Source: Planctomycetales bacterium (lineage in GTDB: Bacteria > Planctomycetota > Planctomycetia > Isosphaerales > Isosphaeraceae). From it: DNA of 5,056 bases. The translations under genes were made by a program, and so were the position numbers. The DNA lies in assembly GCA_027435495.1 (NCBI GenBank), contig DAHZZC010000298.1, positions 1 to 5,056 on the forward strand, in the 5' to 3' direction. Shown here one piece after another: positions 4,838 to 5,056 of the stretch (position 1 is the first letter of the stretch; every line of letters starts with the position of its first letter). The notes beneath the pieces were generated by a model. That model saw nothing but the letters and a program-made list of their open reading frames with translations. It was not told the origin of the DNA and made no database searches.

Positions 4838-5056
4838 GTGAAGCATGTCGCCGTGGTGGGGGCCAGTGGGGCTGTTGGAGAGCGGATGATCGCCCTGCTG
4901 GAGGAGCGCGATTTCCCGCTCGCATCGATCCGTTTCCTCGCCTCCGAACGAAGCGCCGGCAAGTCGATCACCTTCCGGGGCGAGTCGCATCCGATCCGTC
5001 CGCTCACGCCCGAGGCCTTTGCGGGAGTCGACATCGTGCTCTCGAGCACGCCGGCC
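4838..5056 (+). CDS. asd: Aspartate-semialdehyde dehydrogenase, N-terminal part (cut by the window edge)
   Basis: The 73 visible residues begin VKHVAVVGASGAVGERMIALL, with the first V read as the initiator Met from GTG. GASGAVG (8-14) is the glycine-rich NADP-binding loop of the Rossmann fold, and LASERSAGK (34-42) matches the conserved LAS-RSAGK segment that contacts the cofactor phosphate. The fragment ends at DIVLSSTPA (65-73), where the family has the next Rossmann strand (usually D-ALFSAG). The enzyme reduces aspartyl-4-phosphate to aspartate-semialdehyde, the branch point to lysine/diaminopimelate, threonine and methionine. The catalytic cysteine and histidine lie beyond the right edge. 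The frame is open to the last base. It is divergent from purD. Residues Ser-Ser in place of the usual Phe-Ser after the strand look like ordinary variation. Confidence 0.93.
   Translation, partial: MKHVAVVGASGAVGERMIALLEERDFPLASIRFLASERSAGKSITFRGESHPIRPLTPEAFAGVDIVLSSTPA

Noticed and set aside
4808..4840. ATG at 4808 as the asd start
   Set aside because: In frame, but without a Shine-Dalgarno sequence and adding ten residues not typical of the family; the GTG at 4838 has GGAGAG at 7 bases.
4697..5049. Two - strand frames antisense to asd
   Set aside because: The + strand frame carries the clear Asd Rossmann motifs; the antisense products have no recognisable content.
1..5056. CRISPR arrays, tRNA/rRNA genes, insertion sequences, attachment sites
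   Set aside because: No regularly spaced direct repeats, no cloverleaf-like sequence, no transposase frame and no paired terminal repeats were seen on either strand.

Overview
The window is GC-rich chromosomal DNA, most likely from a planctomycete and probably from the Isosphaeraceae or a close relative. The main reason is the 623-residue protein in the middle. It begins with a basic N-terminus followed by LEARQLL, a variant of the LEPR-XLL / LEDRxLL motif at the start of many planctomycete exported or surface proteins. The taxonomic call is an inference from this motif and the base composition; there is no rRNA or other phylogenetic marker here.

Layout from left to right. (1) Positions 2-250, + strand: the last 82 codons of a gene whose C-terminus resembles large site-specific adenine DNA methyltransferases of the Mod (COG2189) type. 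(2) A 113-base convergent gap with one perfect 7-bp hairpin. (3) Positions 364-816, - strand: a 150-residue winged helix-turn-helix protein that looks like the N-terminal part of a WYL-type regulator without the WYL domain. (4) A 363-base divergent intergenic region with two perfect inverted repeats (858-874 and 901-926) and no convincing gene. (5) Positions 1180-3051, + strand: the LEARQLL protein, with no cysteine, rich in Asn, Thr, Gly and Ser, and with recurring G-N-x-x-N-S type segments suggesting a beta-solenoid-like surface or extracellular protein. (6) A 76-base convergent gap almost filled by a long hairpin with A/T ends on both sides, a likely bidirectional terminator. (7) Positions 3128-4639, - strand: purD (GAR synthetase) with a TTG start. 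(8) A 198-base divergent promoter region. (9) Positions 4838-5056, + strand: the first 73 codons of aspartate-semialdehyde dehydrogenase (asd), cut by the window edge.

purD (purine synthesis) and asd (lysine, threonine, methionine and diaminopimelate synthesis) are housekeeping genes that share an upstream region. The left half is more accessory: a possible restriction-modification gene end, a small regulator and a lineage-specific surface protein. No mobile element, CRISPR array, tRNA or rRNA was seen.

The most notable observation is inside purD. The protein is about 70 residues longer than usual, and the excess is an ungapped tandem duplication with a period of exactly 70 residues (210 bp). 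Residues 121-187 align with 191-257 at 25 of 67 identities. The second copy keeps the canonical KADGLAAGKG ATP-binding segment and the first copy has lost it. I found no convincing new multi-gene system.
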